Under the pieces are notes generated by a model. That model was given only the letters and a program-made list of their open reading frames with translations. It ran no database searches and was not told the origin of the DNA. A program made the position numbers and the translations under genes. Below are positions 33,728 to 47,507 of a DNA stretch of 64,000 nucleotides, one piece after another; position 1 is the stretch's first letter; the number at the start of each line of letters is the position of its first letter. Origin of the DNA: Edolisoma coerulescens. Lineage: Eukaryota > Chordata > Aves > Passeriformes > Campephagidae. The DNA lies in the NCBI GenBank assembly GCA_013397115.1, contig VWZW01004700.1, forward strand, positions 2,561,559-2,625,558, written 5' to 3'.

Positions 33728-36700
33728 TATTAAATTAAGTCATAGGAAAAGGTGGATTTCTCCTCCTTTTTGGGGAGAATATGTATACATGAATATGTAT
33801 TTGTCCTTGTTGCTTGTCTCTACAAATTTATTGATCATCTTTTTCTGTTTTTTGTGGTTCTCCTACTTTTTCAAAAGTTGTGTTTGTCTAGAAAGTGAAC
33901 AACATTGGGCTTTGCTCTAATGGACCAAAACCAAGGGAAACAGAATTCAGAGTTAGGGTAGTTTTTAGTGACTGTTTGGACCCTATTCATATAGTGAAGT
34001 TTTCAGCTTGACAAGAGCAGGTTCTTGTCCAAGAAGCCTAAGCCACTAATTTCAAGTTAAATGGACCCCTGGAATTCTGCCTGGAGTCTTCTAGTGTGCC
34101 AGGCAGATCAGTAGCACTTCAGCAAATTCATGATGCTTGTTAGCTCATCTGGGGTGTGGTATTCATCAGTCCTGGGCAGCAAAGCTTAGATATAGTTTTG
34201 TCTACTTTTCTCAGAAACTGGTTTGGGAGGTACATGTGTCTTGTGCAGTCAAACTGTGGGTTGCTGCCAGGAAGGGCTGTTCTGCTGTTGTCCTCCAACC
34301 TGACTGATGTGTTCCTCCTGCCTTTTCTGTGCCTCAGATGCAGTGATTGTCTGTGGCTGCAGGGTGTTCTTCGATAAGCTTGATGATATGATGGGGGAAC
34401 TTCCTCTCTAGTCTGTCCTCCCCACCCCTCATGAGCTAACTCTGGACTTGTTATGGCAGCACAGTGGCTTGATCTGATGCAAGGGAGACATTAGGAATGA
34501 GCAGTGCGGTAAAGGAAGGAAGAGAAGGTATGAGACTGACTTTCAGTGTCAATAGAATGAGATAATTATAGTGTGAAGCAACACTCGAAGCCTTACTGGC
34601 TGCTCTTAACATAAGGGAGAATATTTACACACAACCAACCTTGTCTCTCTAATGATAATTAAGGATGCACTTGCTCATCCACTAATCATGATTTACTGAG
34701 TCATTCTAATTCTCACTCTTTGGGGACCAAGTTCAGTTGGCTGAAACATACCAGGTAGTGGCTATGTTGTAGGTTTATCAGACAAACCCATCTTATTTGG
34801 GTCAGTATTGTAAGTGACAAGTGTAGGAATGGAGAGCTGCACAGGTAGTGTGCAGTTGGGTCCAGAGATTCTGCATTTTGTATCTAAAATTACTTCCTTT
34901 GCATGCCATTTTATCAATTACCTATATAGTGCCTCATGCACTCTTAATGATTAGCTTCTGCCATGTTTTCTTAGCTAAGTACTATCTTCATGTGTTTAAG
35001 CTCCACTAATTCAAGTGAATAGTATATCCAAATCTCTGGATGTTGTATTTAAATGTCCTACTGGATTAACTTTCTCTGTATGTTACCATAGGGATGCAGG
35101 GTAAATCTTTTGTTATCCAGCCTAAAGGCATTTTGCTCATAAGGATGTTGTTTTGCAGTTTTAAACAGTCATGTTTCTCAGTAATTTCACAGTTAAAATA
35201 GTTTCAATTTGTAGGCCTTTGCTGCACTAAAGTACATGTGATTATCAGCTATAAAGCAGCTATCTAGGGCCTAGTACCTCTTATATTTTTTGTTTAAGTA
35301 GCATCTATTGCGGTATAACTTCCTCAGTTGAGCCCACATGGACTAATTAATAGCCAGGCAGTCCATACACAAAGATTGAAGTTCCTTCTATACTGGCTCA
35401 CCTGCTTGCCTGATCTTGGTGACCATGGACAAGTCCATCCTGGGTGTGCTGCTGACCATGTTCTGTCAGTGGGCCTTCCAGGTGGTGAATTGACTCAATG
35501 GGCTAATCAGCTGTGTTACTATTCAGAGACTGATCTTTAGGCCAACATTCTTAAATTACTTTTCTCTGCAGCCAGGCTGAGGAGATGGAGGAAAGAACTT
35601 GATCATAAATGTCCTGGTTGCCTTATTCTGTGTTTTAGCCTTACAAAGCAGGGTAGCTTATACTAGCTTCTGCAATGCAACACAGAGATTATTCAGTGCT
35701 TGTCTGATAGAATCCTTACCATGGCTCTGAATGATTGACTGTTACATAAATGCTGGGAATTATTTTTCCTTAGTTCTTTAGGGTAGCATTTTAAGTTCCT
35801 TAACAAATGGGTTGTACTGTCTGACTCTCAGAATGATAGACCGTTCTTTCAACCTTGCCTTAAACTGTATTCATCTGCTTGGAAATTTGCTCATGAAAAT
35901 CACTTTTTTGCCCTGAGCTGAAAAATCTTTGTGTGCCAGAAATAAGACACATGTTATGTGTTGGCTAATTTTTATGAAAGAAAAGGAAGCTTGAGCTACA
36001 CTGGTATTCATCCATTTCCAAAATAACTATGTATAAATTATATGCAAATACAGTTGAACAAAGCATTGAGAAATGGGGAAGTTTCAAAATGAAGATTGGC
36101 CATGCAGCATCCTCTGGTAAGTGTGCTTTGGGATACACTAACTGTGCTCTCTTCCCCCCTTTTTCTACAGTGTTAGCAGATCACGCTCACTCAGTGAGGA
36201 ATAATATGCTATTAAATTATACATCCTCTGAAATCCAGTGTTTATTTGTAAAATACTATAACAGTTGCTCTGAAGACAGAATTATCTCTCCCCAAATTTT
36301 ATCTGACCTTCCTCTTTTTCATTAAAAGAAATACTGTTGTTAACTAGTGACATGAACATCTACAGGTCAGTTCTAGGGAGAATTAGCTTCCTGGATGATT
36401 TCTATAATTTCCTGCTTAGATTACCAAATGCAGGTGCATAAAATGTTGGAGTTCATTTTGTGGGCAGTTTTAAGTTGCTCAAACAATAAAATGACCATGT
36501 AAACACAGAATATAAAGAAATTTATAATAAAATCTTGCAATAAAAGGTAGCTGTTTAAATGAATGTTTAATCAGGTCAGTCATCTATTGGTACCCTCTAC
36601 ACAGCTTGCATCGCAAAACACAGAAAATCTTATTCCTGTTGTAATAAAGGGTGGAAGTTTAACCTTATTGCCTCCCCACACTGCTCTTTCCCCTCAAAAG

Positions 36701-37059
36701 AACCCCATCATGGTTTGTCTTGGAGAGCCAGAAATATCAGCTGAATTTTAAATATATTTCCAGTTTGAGTCAACCTTTCTGCATATAAAGTTATCATCTA
36801 GGCAATAAAATTTGTCTTCATTCAAGAAGCTAAGCCAAGCTTCATTACGGTCTTCCACAATTATTTTATTTTACAATAAAAGAATATTTTTAAAGTTTAG
36901 ATGGGTTTATTGCTATATATTGTTGTGGTGAGGAAGTGGCAGAAATGTAGAAAACTGCAGGTAAAAGAAAGGCTACTCTTTTGAATTTGGATGTTTATTT
37001 TAGAGGTGGTAAGGAAGGAGGTGAACAGTGTGCCACTGATTTGGAATAAGTGATAATTT

Positions 37060-38840
37060 TAATTTGAAAGGAATCTCTGGAAGTCAGCTAGGTGAATCTA
37101 CTGTTCCATGGAAGGAAGTCCAGTTAGTGTTTAGGACCTTGTTCAGATCAGTGTTAACAATCTGAAAAGTGGGAGACTCAACAGTCTCTTTCTCCAGCTC
37201 TGTGAACTTAGTTATTCTTGTATGCTCAGAGGATTGTTTTGGTTTTCTCTAGCCCCTCTAGTCCAGTTCTAGCTGGACTCTCCAATTTGTCAGCCTTTTT
37301 TTTGTAGCAGCCTGGAACTGGGCACGGTGTTCCAGATTTGGCTTCACAAGTGCTAAATAAGGGGAAATATTTACTTGACCTGACTGTGCTTTCTTAATAA
37401 AGGCCAGTATATGGTTAGGGTGTATTGCTGATGTTGCTGACTGATGTTCAGCTTGTCTTCTGGAGCCACCCAGAACCTTTCCTGCAGGAATGCTTGCTGC
37501 CACATTGACTCTCAGTCCATACTGGTCATGGCGTGGTGTTCTTCTCCCCTGGTGTGGGACTCTGCCTTTGTTGAGCTACTAGATTTGTTGTCAAGCTAAT
37601 TCTTCCAGCTTGTTGAGATCCCTCTACATGGCAGCCCTGCCCTGTCTTTTAGTGTATTTACTGTTTCCACCCTGTTTCATGTCATCCACAAACCTTGATG
37701 GGGTGTGTTCTTGCTCATTGTTCAGGCTGATGATCAAGATGTTGGGAGTATTCACCCTATGAGCAGTCTCTGAGAACACTGCTTATACCTGGCCCTTGGT
37801 TACATTATGAAGCACTGCTGAGCCTGGCAGTCCAGCTGGCTGTTCTTCTACTGGTTGTTCTTCTACATCTTCTCCATGATTCCCCAGATTTAGCTAAAAA
37901 CATATGTTGGAGACTGCCAACAGCCTTTGTGAAGTCAAATGAAATGACATCCTCATCTTTCTCTTCATCTTCATAAGAAAGTGACCAGGTTAATTTAGCA
38001 TGATTTCCTTCTGGTCAACTTACGCTGCCTGTTTCCAGTCACCCTTTTATCCTTTGTGTGTCTAAACAATTAGCTTCTCTGTGGATTCACCCCATAATAT
38101 CCTGGGGCCTGAAGATGAGCTGATCAGCCTGTAGTTCCTCAAGTCCTTCTTCTTGCCCATTTTGAAGATGATGGTGTTCTAAGGGACACCCTGATTGCTG
38201 TAACCTTTTAAAGTTGGTGAGAAGTAGTCTTGAGTTGACATTAGCCAGCTCCTTGGCACCTTTGGATGTGTCTTATCTGCTCCCATGGACTTGTATTTGT
38301 CCAATTTACTGGAATAATTCCTGACTCCGTTTTGCTACTAGGCAGAGACAACTAAGAGCCAGAGAAACCCTACTAAAGACTGATGCAAGGAACATGTTTG
38401 GGAGATTTCTGCATAGTTTGTCAGTAGATTGAACACTCAATACAAAATCTTTCTTATGTTTTCTTTCCCTTTTCCCATGTATAAACCAATATGATCTTCT
38501 TGCTGTCCTCTGTTTTGCTGTCCAGATTCAAGTCCACCCTATTCTTGGCCTTTATAATTGAACTCTTTTACTATCCAGGCACTGCTCCTTTGTTTATCTT
38601 TAGTAATCTGTTCCTGCTTTTTGTATGCCTTGTTTTTTGCACTTTGGCTCAGTTAGGAGTTCTTAGTTCATTCAAGATGGGTTCCTGCTGTGTTTACTTA
38701 CCTTGCATGTCAGGAAGGGCTGTTTTCATACTTCGAGGAGGTTGCCCTTTACGCTCAACCAGCTCTTTGTTCACTTACGAGATTGTCCAAGGTCTCTCTT
38801 GGTGATGCTGTCAGAACCAGTGGGGATGGTGTGAGCAGGT
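37060..38840 (-). mobile_element. CR1 LINE, 5'-truncated and heavily mutated, antisense to STK3
   Basis: Read on the + strand, it is the reverse complement of CR1: a 3'-end-like segment near 37070, then the region like CAGCCTGGAACTGGGCACGG (37308-37327), the stretch with GTCATCCACAAACCTTGATG, and the part encoding the reverse transcriptase C-terminal region, ending near 38840 with sequence like TTAGTTCATTCAAGATGG. Roughly 1.8 kb with many stops. Boundaries are approximate. It contains a local 15-bp-period duplication of TGTTCTTCTAC near 37845. Confidence 0.7.
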
Positions 38841-41800
38841 GTGTAGTTTGTGAGCCAAGTGGTCTATTTGCAGATGTGTTCTATACAATGGTAAAGTTGG
38901 TTTTAAACAGCGACAGATAAGTGCTTCCTGTTAGAAAGGCATACAGTTGTATTGTTTTAGCAGACCTGTGGTAAGGGCTTCCAGTGAAGTTCTTAACCTT
39001 GTTCTTGTCAGAAGAGGACTTTGAAAAACTAAACTAACTACATTGGTGCTGATCACAGCTGTGTGTAGACATGCCAATGCATGTGCTACTGAATCATTAT
39101 CTGCACTTACTAAAGTGCTAAAGAGGTTCTGTACTTTTCTGCATTACTTCTAAGGTTGTGCTCAACATCTGGCTCAGTACTTCATATATAGCTTGCAGGA
39201 AGCTGGAATATGGTAATGAAGGGCTGAGTAGTCTGACTTCCATATTCTGATCAGTTCTTGAACTCCCTGTGTCTATGTATATTAATGTTAGCTAATGTTA
39301 AGCATGGGAGGCGCCTGAGATTTCCTGGAATAGTTTTTCATATGAGCCACTAGATATGTTTTAGATAATTTTGTGTTGCTGCTAGGCTATAGTAATTGTC
39401 AAACTACAGATAGAAGACTGATGTGTTAGCACGATCTTTAATTATCCAGTACAAAAATGCTAATTTAAGGAAAAGAGAAGATGAGGTCTCTTGCATATTG
39501 CATTCAAGAAATATTGTGGAAGTTATGTTACTGGGATTATGTAGTGAAAAAGAAATCTTAAAAAATATCAACAGTGATCATCACCTGTACAGTGAATATT
39601 TGTTGTTATGTTTATTGCAGCATATTTTCTGTATGATATTATGTGCAGCATGACTTGGGCTCAGTAAGAACAACTCTTGCCACCTCCCTTATGATCCTAT
39701 GCCTAAGTTGTTACACTCAAGTAAAACTGGTAATTCTCTTATGGTAGTGAGTTCTTACTCTGTCCATTACTGTAATATTGAGGTGTCTCCTTAGTTATAG
39801 GACTAAGTAGAGATTATCTGAAAGTCTCAGACCAAGCCTTGTTGTCATAAGTAATGTCATGATTTAGTACTTTACTCCAAGACAGAGGCTGTGATTTTGT
39901 TTGAAGAGCACTATCTTCACACATAGCCTACATACCTGCTTTAAAAAAGAAGTCTGTAGTTGCCTTGAAAGGGAGGCTCAAGGAAAGCGATTTCAGGACA
40001 GTGTAGTTTGTAACAGGTAGTGGGAAGTAGAATCTAAGATTGGCTTCAGACTAGAACTGTAACTGTAACAACTCTTTTTCTCTCTGAAGATTTCTGCCGG
40101 AAATCCTAAGTTAGATGCCAAATATTACAAAGGGGAAGGGTATGGTGGTAACTGTCATCTCTTCTCCCCTGCTTATTTGCCCATCTCTCCTGCATCTCAG
40201 GTTTTTTTGTTAGTCCAGCCTTGTCTTCGTGTAAATGAAGAATAGGAGAGGTGTGTGATTCTGATAGGATGTAATGTTTGAGCTTCATAGCTTCTGGTGG
40301 AAGAATGGCTCCTTTATTTGTCATGAGAGTGGACCTACCCGATGTGCTCAACCTAATCAGAGTGTTTAGATGCAGTAATCTGATACTTCCTGAAAGCATC
40401 AGACTTAATGTGCATGTATTAGTGTAAAAAGAGCAGCTGGGAAGGGACTTAGGCAGTTAAAACAATTCAGCTGACCCAGACCCCTTTAGAGGGGCCTCAG
40501 GAAGGAGAATGACTGTGTGCAGAGAACCTGTAGATGAGTTGTCCCAACAGCTGCATGGATTAGGTAGTGTGTGATGGACTGGATAAATGCACCCCTCAGT
40601 CTCCCTTGTGTGTGGCATCCATAGCCAGTTAGATATAAATATGTGAATTAGCTGGTCTCCTAATAGATGTGGAACACTGGAATTTGCTGCTTTGCTCCAG
40701 ATTTTGATTTTAGAGATTGGCTTCATGTCTAATGTATTTTATGTAGGATGTAGCGTTATTCACCTTTATCATTCACACTCTTTTTAATATATAATCTGCA
40801 TGTGGTTTTGATGGTGAAGGATTAGAAACTGCTCTATGGCTGACTCATATTTAGAGGGGTAGCACCAACCCATCAAAGGGACAGCATACAGGGTTAGAAC
40901 TAGCCAAAGACACCAGACAGATTAGTGTTCCACAAGGTTTTAAGTGAGGATCTTGACACGGATGGAAATCAGAAACAAAGCAGAAAGATTATGACTGTGA
41001 AATTTTACTAAGGTGCAAGGTATATAGGTGTGCTGATGGAAGAATGATGCTGTGCATTTAAAAGCTGAGAATAAAATAAACCAGCTCTTTCACAGGAAAG
41101 ATACTGCCCATACCGGTTGATCAGGAATAGTATAGTATGAGAACCGTACATCTAGATCAGGATAGCAACATTGACTGGAACATAATTATATATTAATATG
41201 AAATAGTTTTGTTTCTTTTAATTGTTCTGTGTGGTGATTATCAATGGCATTGCTTGTATGTCAATATCCAGCTACTTCTAGAAATAGAGAATACTGGTCA
41301 TTGAGTAGATGGCAAGTTGTGTGCTGTGACAAAGCATGTCTGGCTCTGTACTTAGCTGTTTGTATGTTGAAAGTCACTTTCAGGGACACAGACACTACAC
41401 TACCTATATAGCGACTTTTAACCGTGCTTATGAGGACAGATTCTGATTTAGAGTGAAGAAGGGAGGAGACATAATTAGGAAGCATTTTGATGTGGATTTT
41501 AAGAGTTTATTTGTGGTTTTGTGAATAAATGAATAGTTTTAGGAGCTTTGGATCTGTTTTTATGTACTTTGGTCCCTTGTTGCTTCCAACAATTGGTGGG
41601 CTAAAAAAGTGTGTCTGCCTCTGTTTGTTTCCCCAAATTCCATCAGGTTTGCATTAGTTTATGTGTCAGCTAGTCTCTGTGATGCAAAGAAGAACTATAT
41701 GTTATTTTTCATCACGTTTAAAAAAAAATTCAGTATTTCCCAACAAAACAGTTTTTTTCCTATCTTGTAAAAATGAAGACATAAGGTGTTGATGCATTTA

Positions 41801-41929
41801 GGTAATCTGTATTCAGGAATATGTCCATATGTCCTTTTTATGCAAGTTTAGAATGATGGAATACATTGTAAAATCCAGATGGGGTTAACTGCTATGCTCA
41901 TCACAGGGAGAAAACCAGAACAGAACAGA

Positions 41930-43340
41930 AAACAGTGTTTCAGTTAGAAGGGTCCTACAGTCATTATCTGGTCCTACTGCCTGGCCAGTTCAGGGCTGAC
42001 CAAAAGCGTGTTATTAAGGGCTTTGTCCAAATGCCTTTTGCACAGTGACAGGCTTGGGGCATCCACCTCCTGTAAGAAGCCTGTTCCAGTGTTTGACCAC
42101 CCTCAGTAAAGAAATGCTTCCTAATGTCCAATATACACCTCCCCTGGTGCAGCTTTGAACCATTCCCACATGTCCTATCCCTGAATACCAGGGGGAAGAG
42201 CTCAGCATCTCCCTCTCCTTGTCCCCTCCTCAGGAAGCTGTAGAGAGCCGGGAGGTCACCCCTCAGCCTCCTTTTCTCCAAATGAAACAAGCCTGAAGTC
42301 CTCAGTCCCTTCACACAGGACATTGCCTCCAGCTCTTTCACCACCTTTGTTGCCCTCCTCTGGACACGTTCTCATCCTTTACCCTCATTCTTCAGCTGTG
42401 GGGCCCAGAGCAGCACACAGAGCTCAAGGTGAGGCCTCACCAAGGCTGTACAGCGGGAGAGTCACCTCTGTGACCGGCTGGTGATGCTGAGTTTGATGCA
42501 CCCCAGGAAGGGGTTTGTCCTCTGGGCTGTCAGGGCGCACTGCTGACTCCTACTGAGCCTGCTGCCAACCAGCACACCTAGATCCCTTCCTGCAAGGGTG
42601 CTCTCGAGCCATTTCTCTCCCAATTTATGCTTGTCCCTGCATTACTCCATCCGAGGTGTAGAATCCGTCATTCAGGCTTGTTCGGTTTCATCCTGTTAAT
42701 CATTGCCCAGTGCTCCATTCTATCCAAATCCCTCTGCAAGGCTTTTTGTTCAAACAGCATCTCCCACTTTGGTATCCTCAGCCAACTTAGCTAATGGTGC
42801 ATTCAATTCCTGCATCCAGAGCATTGATAAAAATAGTAAATAGAAGTGGCCCTAGAATTGAGGGTACATCACTGGTGAGAGGTCACCAGCCAGATGTAGC
42901 CCCATTCACTGCAACCCTTTGAGCCGTGCCCTTCAGCCTTCAGCTCACTGTGAATATCGCAGAAGAATGCTGTAAGGAACAGTTTCATAAACCTTAGTTA
43001 ACCAAAAACCAGTATCCACTTACTTCTCATTCACTACCTTGTCATAGAAGGGTATCAAATTAAACAGGGCTTTCCATCTGTGAACCCATGTTGACAGTGC
43101 CTGGTGATTTCATTGTTCTTTCAGAGCCTTTCAGTAGTACCTAGTATGATTCTCTCCATTAGTTTTGCAGAAACTGAGGTTAGACTAACAGATACATAGG
43201 TTCCTGGGTCTTCCCTCATTCCCTTTTTGTAAATTGGAATAACACTGCCTACCTTTCAGTCAGCAGGGACCTCAGCCACTAATTTTTCAAGAACTAAATC
43301 TAATGATTTTACCTCCTTAGGAACATATACTTGCCTTTTG
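41930..43340 (-). mobile_element. CR1 LINE, 5'-truncated, antisense to STK3
   Basis: The + strand shows the usual antisense CR1 series: GAAGGGTCCTACAGTCATTA at the 3' end (about 41948), CCTCCTGTAAGAAGCCTGTT (42066), TGCCCTCCTCTGGACACGTT (42351), GGGGCCCAGAGCAGCACACA (42400), then the diverged reverse-transcriptase-encoding part to about 43340. Frames on the minus strand are broken by stops and shifts, so no functional protein is expected. No target duplication is expected for CR1. Confidence 0.85.
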
Positions 43341-43519
43341 TTCAGACAGTTAACTAACTTACTTATTCCTTAGTAGTGATATATTTTGGAATTCTTTTAT
43401 TTTGGGGTGATATTCAAACTTTAAATGTACACAAGTCAGCTAAAATAAACCACCCATGACTTATTCAAATAGGTGTAAAATGCACTTAATTTTGTTGTAT
43501 GGAGTTGTAAATTATACTA

Positions 43520-44130
43520 ATATAGAATCATTGAATGGTTGATGTTGGAAAGGACCTCTGGAGGTCACCTGGCCCAACCAGCCTGCTAAAAAAGGGCCAT
43601 CTGGAGCTGGCTGCCCAGGGCCGTGTCTGCATGGTTTCCAAGGAGGGAGACTCCACAACCTCCCTGGGTAACCTGTTCCAGTGCTTAGTCACGCTCACAG
43701 TAAAAAGTTTCCTGCTGTTCAGAGGGAACCTCCTGTGTTTCAGCATCCATTGCCTCTGTTCCTGTCACTGGGCACCACTGAAAAGAGCCTGACTTCATTG
43801 TCTTTGCACCTTCCCTTCAGTTATTTGCATACATTAAAAAAATTCCCCATGAGCTTTATCTTCTCCAGGCTGAACAATCCCAGCTCTCTCGGCCTGTCCT
43901 CATGGGAGAGATGCTCCAGTCCCTTTGCATCTTTGTGGCTCTTTGTTGAACTCTCTCTGGTGTGTCCATGTCTCTTGTTCTGAGGAGCTGAGAAGTGGAC
44001 CCAGCACTCCAGGTGTGGCCTCTCAGCAGTGTGGAGCAGAAGGGAAGGATCAGTCACCTCCCTGCACCTCCTGGCAACTTTGTCTAATGCAGCCCAGGAT
44101 ACCATTTGCTTTTTGGCAGACAGTGTACAA
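43520..44130 (-). mobile_element. CR1 LINE 3' part, antisense to STK3
   Basis: Starts with TAGAATCATTGAATGGTT, the reverse complement of the CR1 terminal repeat end, followed by GGAAAGGACCTCTGGAGGTC, GGGTAACCTGTTCCAGTGC, CTCCAGGCTGAACAATCCC and ATGCAGCCCAGGATACCATT. About 0.6 kb, less diverged than the copies to the left, and clearly 5' truncated. It lies about 180 bp from the previous copy in the same orientation but represents a separate 3' end, so it is an independent insertion. Confidence 0.9.
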
Positions 44131-45139
44131 AATTCTTAAATACCATTAACGTGTGCAAAAACATCTGCACGAGATGGTTCTAGTCTGCAGGAACAACATA
44201 AGTGGAACTTTTTTTACAATGCTTAGTGCATCCAGTAAGGGAAGAAGTCGTGTATGTATGCCTCAGCTGCTATACTGCATAGTTAAATAATGTTTCTGGG
44301 TTTAGAAGTATACATGTGGAGAACTTTGTATTTATGTGCTTTCACTTTTATGCATAGATGGTATGTGTTCTGCAAAAAGTTTAAATTGCACAAAAATAAT
44401 GAAATTAATGATTTTGAAATACTTTTTTTTTGTGGTGATTGCATGGTAAAGTTCAATATCGCAGTGCATTATTTTCTGAAAAAGTAATTTTGTCTAGGGA
44501 AGGTGAGTGTACTTGGCTTCTTGAGTAAGGCTGGAAATTCATTGCATCCTTCTAAATATTATTAGGTATTAAAGCCGAACATTTTGTCTGAGTATTATTG
44601 TGCACATACTTGGCCATGTTTAGCAATAATATAAGCAGGAGTAATTTTAGTGACTGTATCATGTTATATAGATGATGATTATATGGAGCAGAAGTGGATG
44701 AATCTAGGACGTCTGGAGTTGGGGTTGATGTGTCTTGGAACAGCATAAATCTGTTCTCCCTTATTTTTTCCTGTGCTTCCCTGTAACTACTGTTTGTCAT
44801 AAACATGACTCGTGCCCTCTGCCTACTTCTTAGAGGTGATACTCACTTCTCTGGGCTTTTCTGACCATTCTGTGTATTTGGATGTGTAAATGCTTGGTTC
44901 TTCTGTAACACTGAGCTGTGCTAGAACTTTTCTTTGCTGAGGGTCCCCAGGCAGTGCATCAGGCTGCAGTACTCCAGAACTCTCTTCTTGTTTGCTGGAT
45001 TCTTGCTCCATAGCTTCTTTGCTAGCTTTTGGTTCCAGTGTTCTGTTAGCCTCTCCTTTTGAGAGCTGGATTTTGCCATGCAGCTACAAAAGCACTTCTC
45101 TGTCTAGAGCTGATGATCCAAAGGTCTCCATGTGGATAA

Positions 45140-45190
45140 TTTTTCAAGAACTGAAGCTAGGGATTTACCCCCTTGGGAAACACAACATAC
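45140..45190 (-). mobile_element. Possible small CR1 fragment
   Basis: TAATTTTTCAAGAACT near 45137, followed by GATTTACCCCCTTGGGAA, closely resembles positions about 43279-43325 at the 5' break of the second antisense CR1 copy. The match is about 45 bases long. It could be a fragment of another CR1 or chance. Confidence 0.3.
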
Positions 45191-47342
45191 TGAAGAGAGA
45201 TCTCTGCTGTGTCCTCCAGGCACCATTTTTCATAATACTTGTATCTAGATGAAAGTGGGCAGTAAATTGTATGCTTGTCTTGCTACACATTTGTCAGTGC
45301 TCAGGATCATTTTCTGTTGCATGTTCAGGATTAACTGCATGGAAGTCTTTGGAGATTCAGGACATTGTAGTGTTTTTGAAATTGGGTGGATTTGGCAAAG
45401 CCTGGGCAGAAAGTGTTAAACTCAGCAGGTCTTAAACCATTCATGATACAGTGTTTGTTAATAGCCAGAGTTTAAATTGTCTGTAGTGTGAGTCTGCAGA
45501 TAATCACAGTTTTAGTGATTCGCCATGGAATTTTTAGCTCACATAATGAGGATTATCTCTTTCTCCAAATATCCTTTTGACCCTACTTCAATTTATCTTA
45601 CAGTTGATTTAATGTCTCTTCTTGCTTGACTCCAGATCAGGTAGATTCCGTGGCACAATGCCAGGAGAGTTGTCTTATATGAACTGTGTATAACAGGGTT
45701 TGCAGTTCTTTTGGCATACAGTCCTTTGAAGCAGCATAGCAGTCAGCGTAAAGTAGCACAAATAAAGGCTTTGAGCAGTGTGCTGCTGGATAGAAACACT
45801 GAAAGATCTGAGATAAATGGTGGGCAAGGAATGTGTAATGCACAGCAGAGGCGGTAACTGCTTGGCTTGGAGCTAATACCACCATCAATTTCATCCTCTG
45901 CTTGCATAGGAAAAGGTTTATAAAAGTCTCTGGAACTCTTTGGGTATATCAACACATGCACTTTTTTGAAAGCAGTGCCAATTTGAGCAGCAGCTACTTT
46001 GCTTTGTCCCTCTTCACTATGCCATGAGATGAATCCAGGAACTGTTTTGTTGGAAAAATAATTTGGCAGATAGGTTTGTTTTTAACTAGGATTTGTCTGT
46101 TACAGTTGTTCAGTGGAAGGGCTGACACAGAGTGTGAATTACTGCTGTAGGTTGCAGGGAAAGGAGGGACGGGAGCTTGGCACTGCTGTTTAAATAAATG
46201 CATGTGTAACTGTGCCCTTGGGCTCCACACCGAGGTTTTATGAGACTGGATAGAAGCTGCAACAGGGAAGTGGTTCTGTTTGTTAAATAAATAAAACTTG
46301 TTGTGAGCAGCTCAAGTGCAGATGATCTTGCTGACTAATAATTTTTTTTTCCTTTTTGTTGATTTGCTCTTTTGGCTTAGAGTGATTGTGAGTGGGCTTT
46401 TTGTTTCTTACAGGCTTTTGCTGGTGGTTGTTTTTTGGAGGGAGGTGTGGCTGTCTACCAACACTTTCAGAACTGAAACTGGAAGGAATTGCTATTGCTT
46501 AATTTAATTTCTGTGTAGGATTGGAAAAGTAGAGAAAGGGGGAAAATGCAACCCAGCATTGCAGCCAAATTAGAGTATTCATCTTCAGTTTTGCCGTTTC
46601 TTGTGTTTCTAAGAATGTGTCGAGTTCATTTGTTCAGTTCTTCTCTTAAAGCATCAGTGTACTATAATTAACTGGCATTTCAGTTGTATGGATAGTTTCT
46701 TTGTATTTCCTTGAGAAATTGCATCACATGGAATGAATTATACGTGTGTGTTTTTGCTGTTATTTGAGAACAAATGCTGATGAAAATCTGAGAAGAGTTC
46801 TCAAGGGGGTATTGTACCTGAAAAAGAGTCTCTTGCTGTTTCTCTGATAGCACTTGTTCCAGGAGCTTATGTGTTCCTATTGTGTTGATATAAAGCAATG
46901 ACCATAAACAACTGTTAACTGATGACTTACTCAAGAATCTGTGTTGTTTATGAAGCAAATAAGAGAAAATATGTCTCAGTTTTTTTTACTGTGTTGTATT
47001 TTTCTTTGGTAATGAAATATCTGTCAGCTTGTTGCCAGTTGACTTGCAACTTACTGTATCATTTGTGATGGCATTCAATTCTGCGGTATATTAGAGTTAA
47101 GAGTTGCATTTTGGCCTGCCAAGTCTATACCACATCTTTTTTCTTTATAATTAGCATTTAATAATTGATTTTGTATTCATTTTTTTAGCTTTAAAACTGA
47201 AGTTTTTCTGGTCTGCTAAAAAAAAAAGAAAGTCGAGCATCGTGCTCTTTTTAATAATCACTATGCAATTATGATGTTTTAAATAGGTCAAATATATGGA
47301 CCTTATGTGTATACCTGAAAATGGTTTTATGTTTTCTTGCAG

Positions 47343-47507
47343 CTAACAGAAGATGAAATTGCAACTATTTTGAAATCTACTCTTAAAGGACTTGAATACT
47401 TGCACTTTATGAGAAAAATACATAGAGATATAAAAGCTGGAAACATCCTTCTTAACACTGAGGGACATGCAAAATTAGCTGATTTTGGTGTGGCTGGCCA
47501 GTTAACA
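47343..47507 (+). CDS. STK3: STK3 exon 5: catalytic loop and DFG
   Basis: 165 nt encoding residues 117-171, starting LTEDEIATILKSTLKGLEYL. It contains the catalytic loop HRDIKAGN, with the proton-acceptor aspartate at residue 145 (146 in human), and the Mg-binding DFG (residues 163-165) in KLADFGVAGQLT. Phase 0 at both ends, bounded by TTGCAG and a GTAAGT donor at 47508. The third residue of the region KT-L-T-E-D differs from human, which has I at that place; the rest matches. All catalytic residues are intact, so the kinase should be active. Confidence 0.97.

Larger units (their letters stand above)
30726..47342 (+). other. STK3: STK3 intron 4 (16,617 bp)
   Basis: A long phase 0 intron between GTGAGT and CTTGCAG. 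It carries most of the mobile-element sequence in the window: three large CR1 copies on the minus strand (about 37.06-38.84, 41.93-43.34 and 43.52-44.13 kb), at least two CR1 pieces on the plus strand (about 32.64-33.15 and 33.66-33.73 kb), and a possible small fragment near 45.14 kb. Open frames inside it are CR1 remnants or chance. No additional STK3 exon was seen. Confidence 0.88.

Noticed and set aside
33678..33920. 80-codon plus-strand open frame starting at a CR1 tail
   Set aside because: It begins in CR1 3' sequence and continues through T-rich intron; no protein signature.
41964..42344. 126-codon minus-strand open frame (and the 94-codon frame at 43821-44105)
   Set aside because: These are the translated remains of CR1 copies, not host genes.
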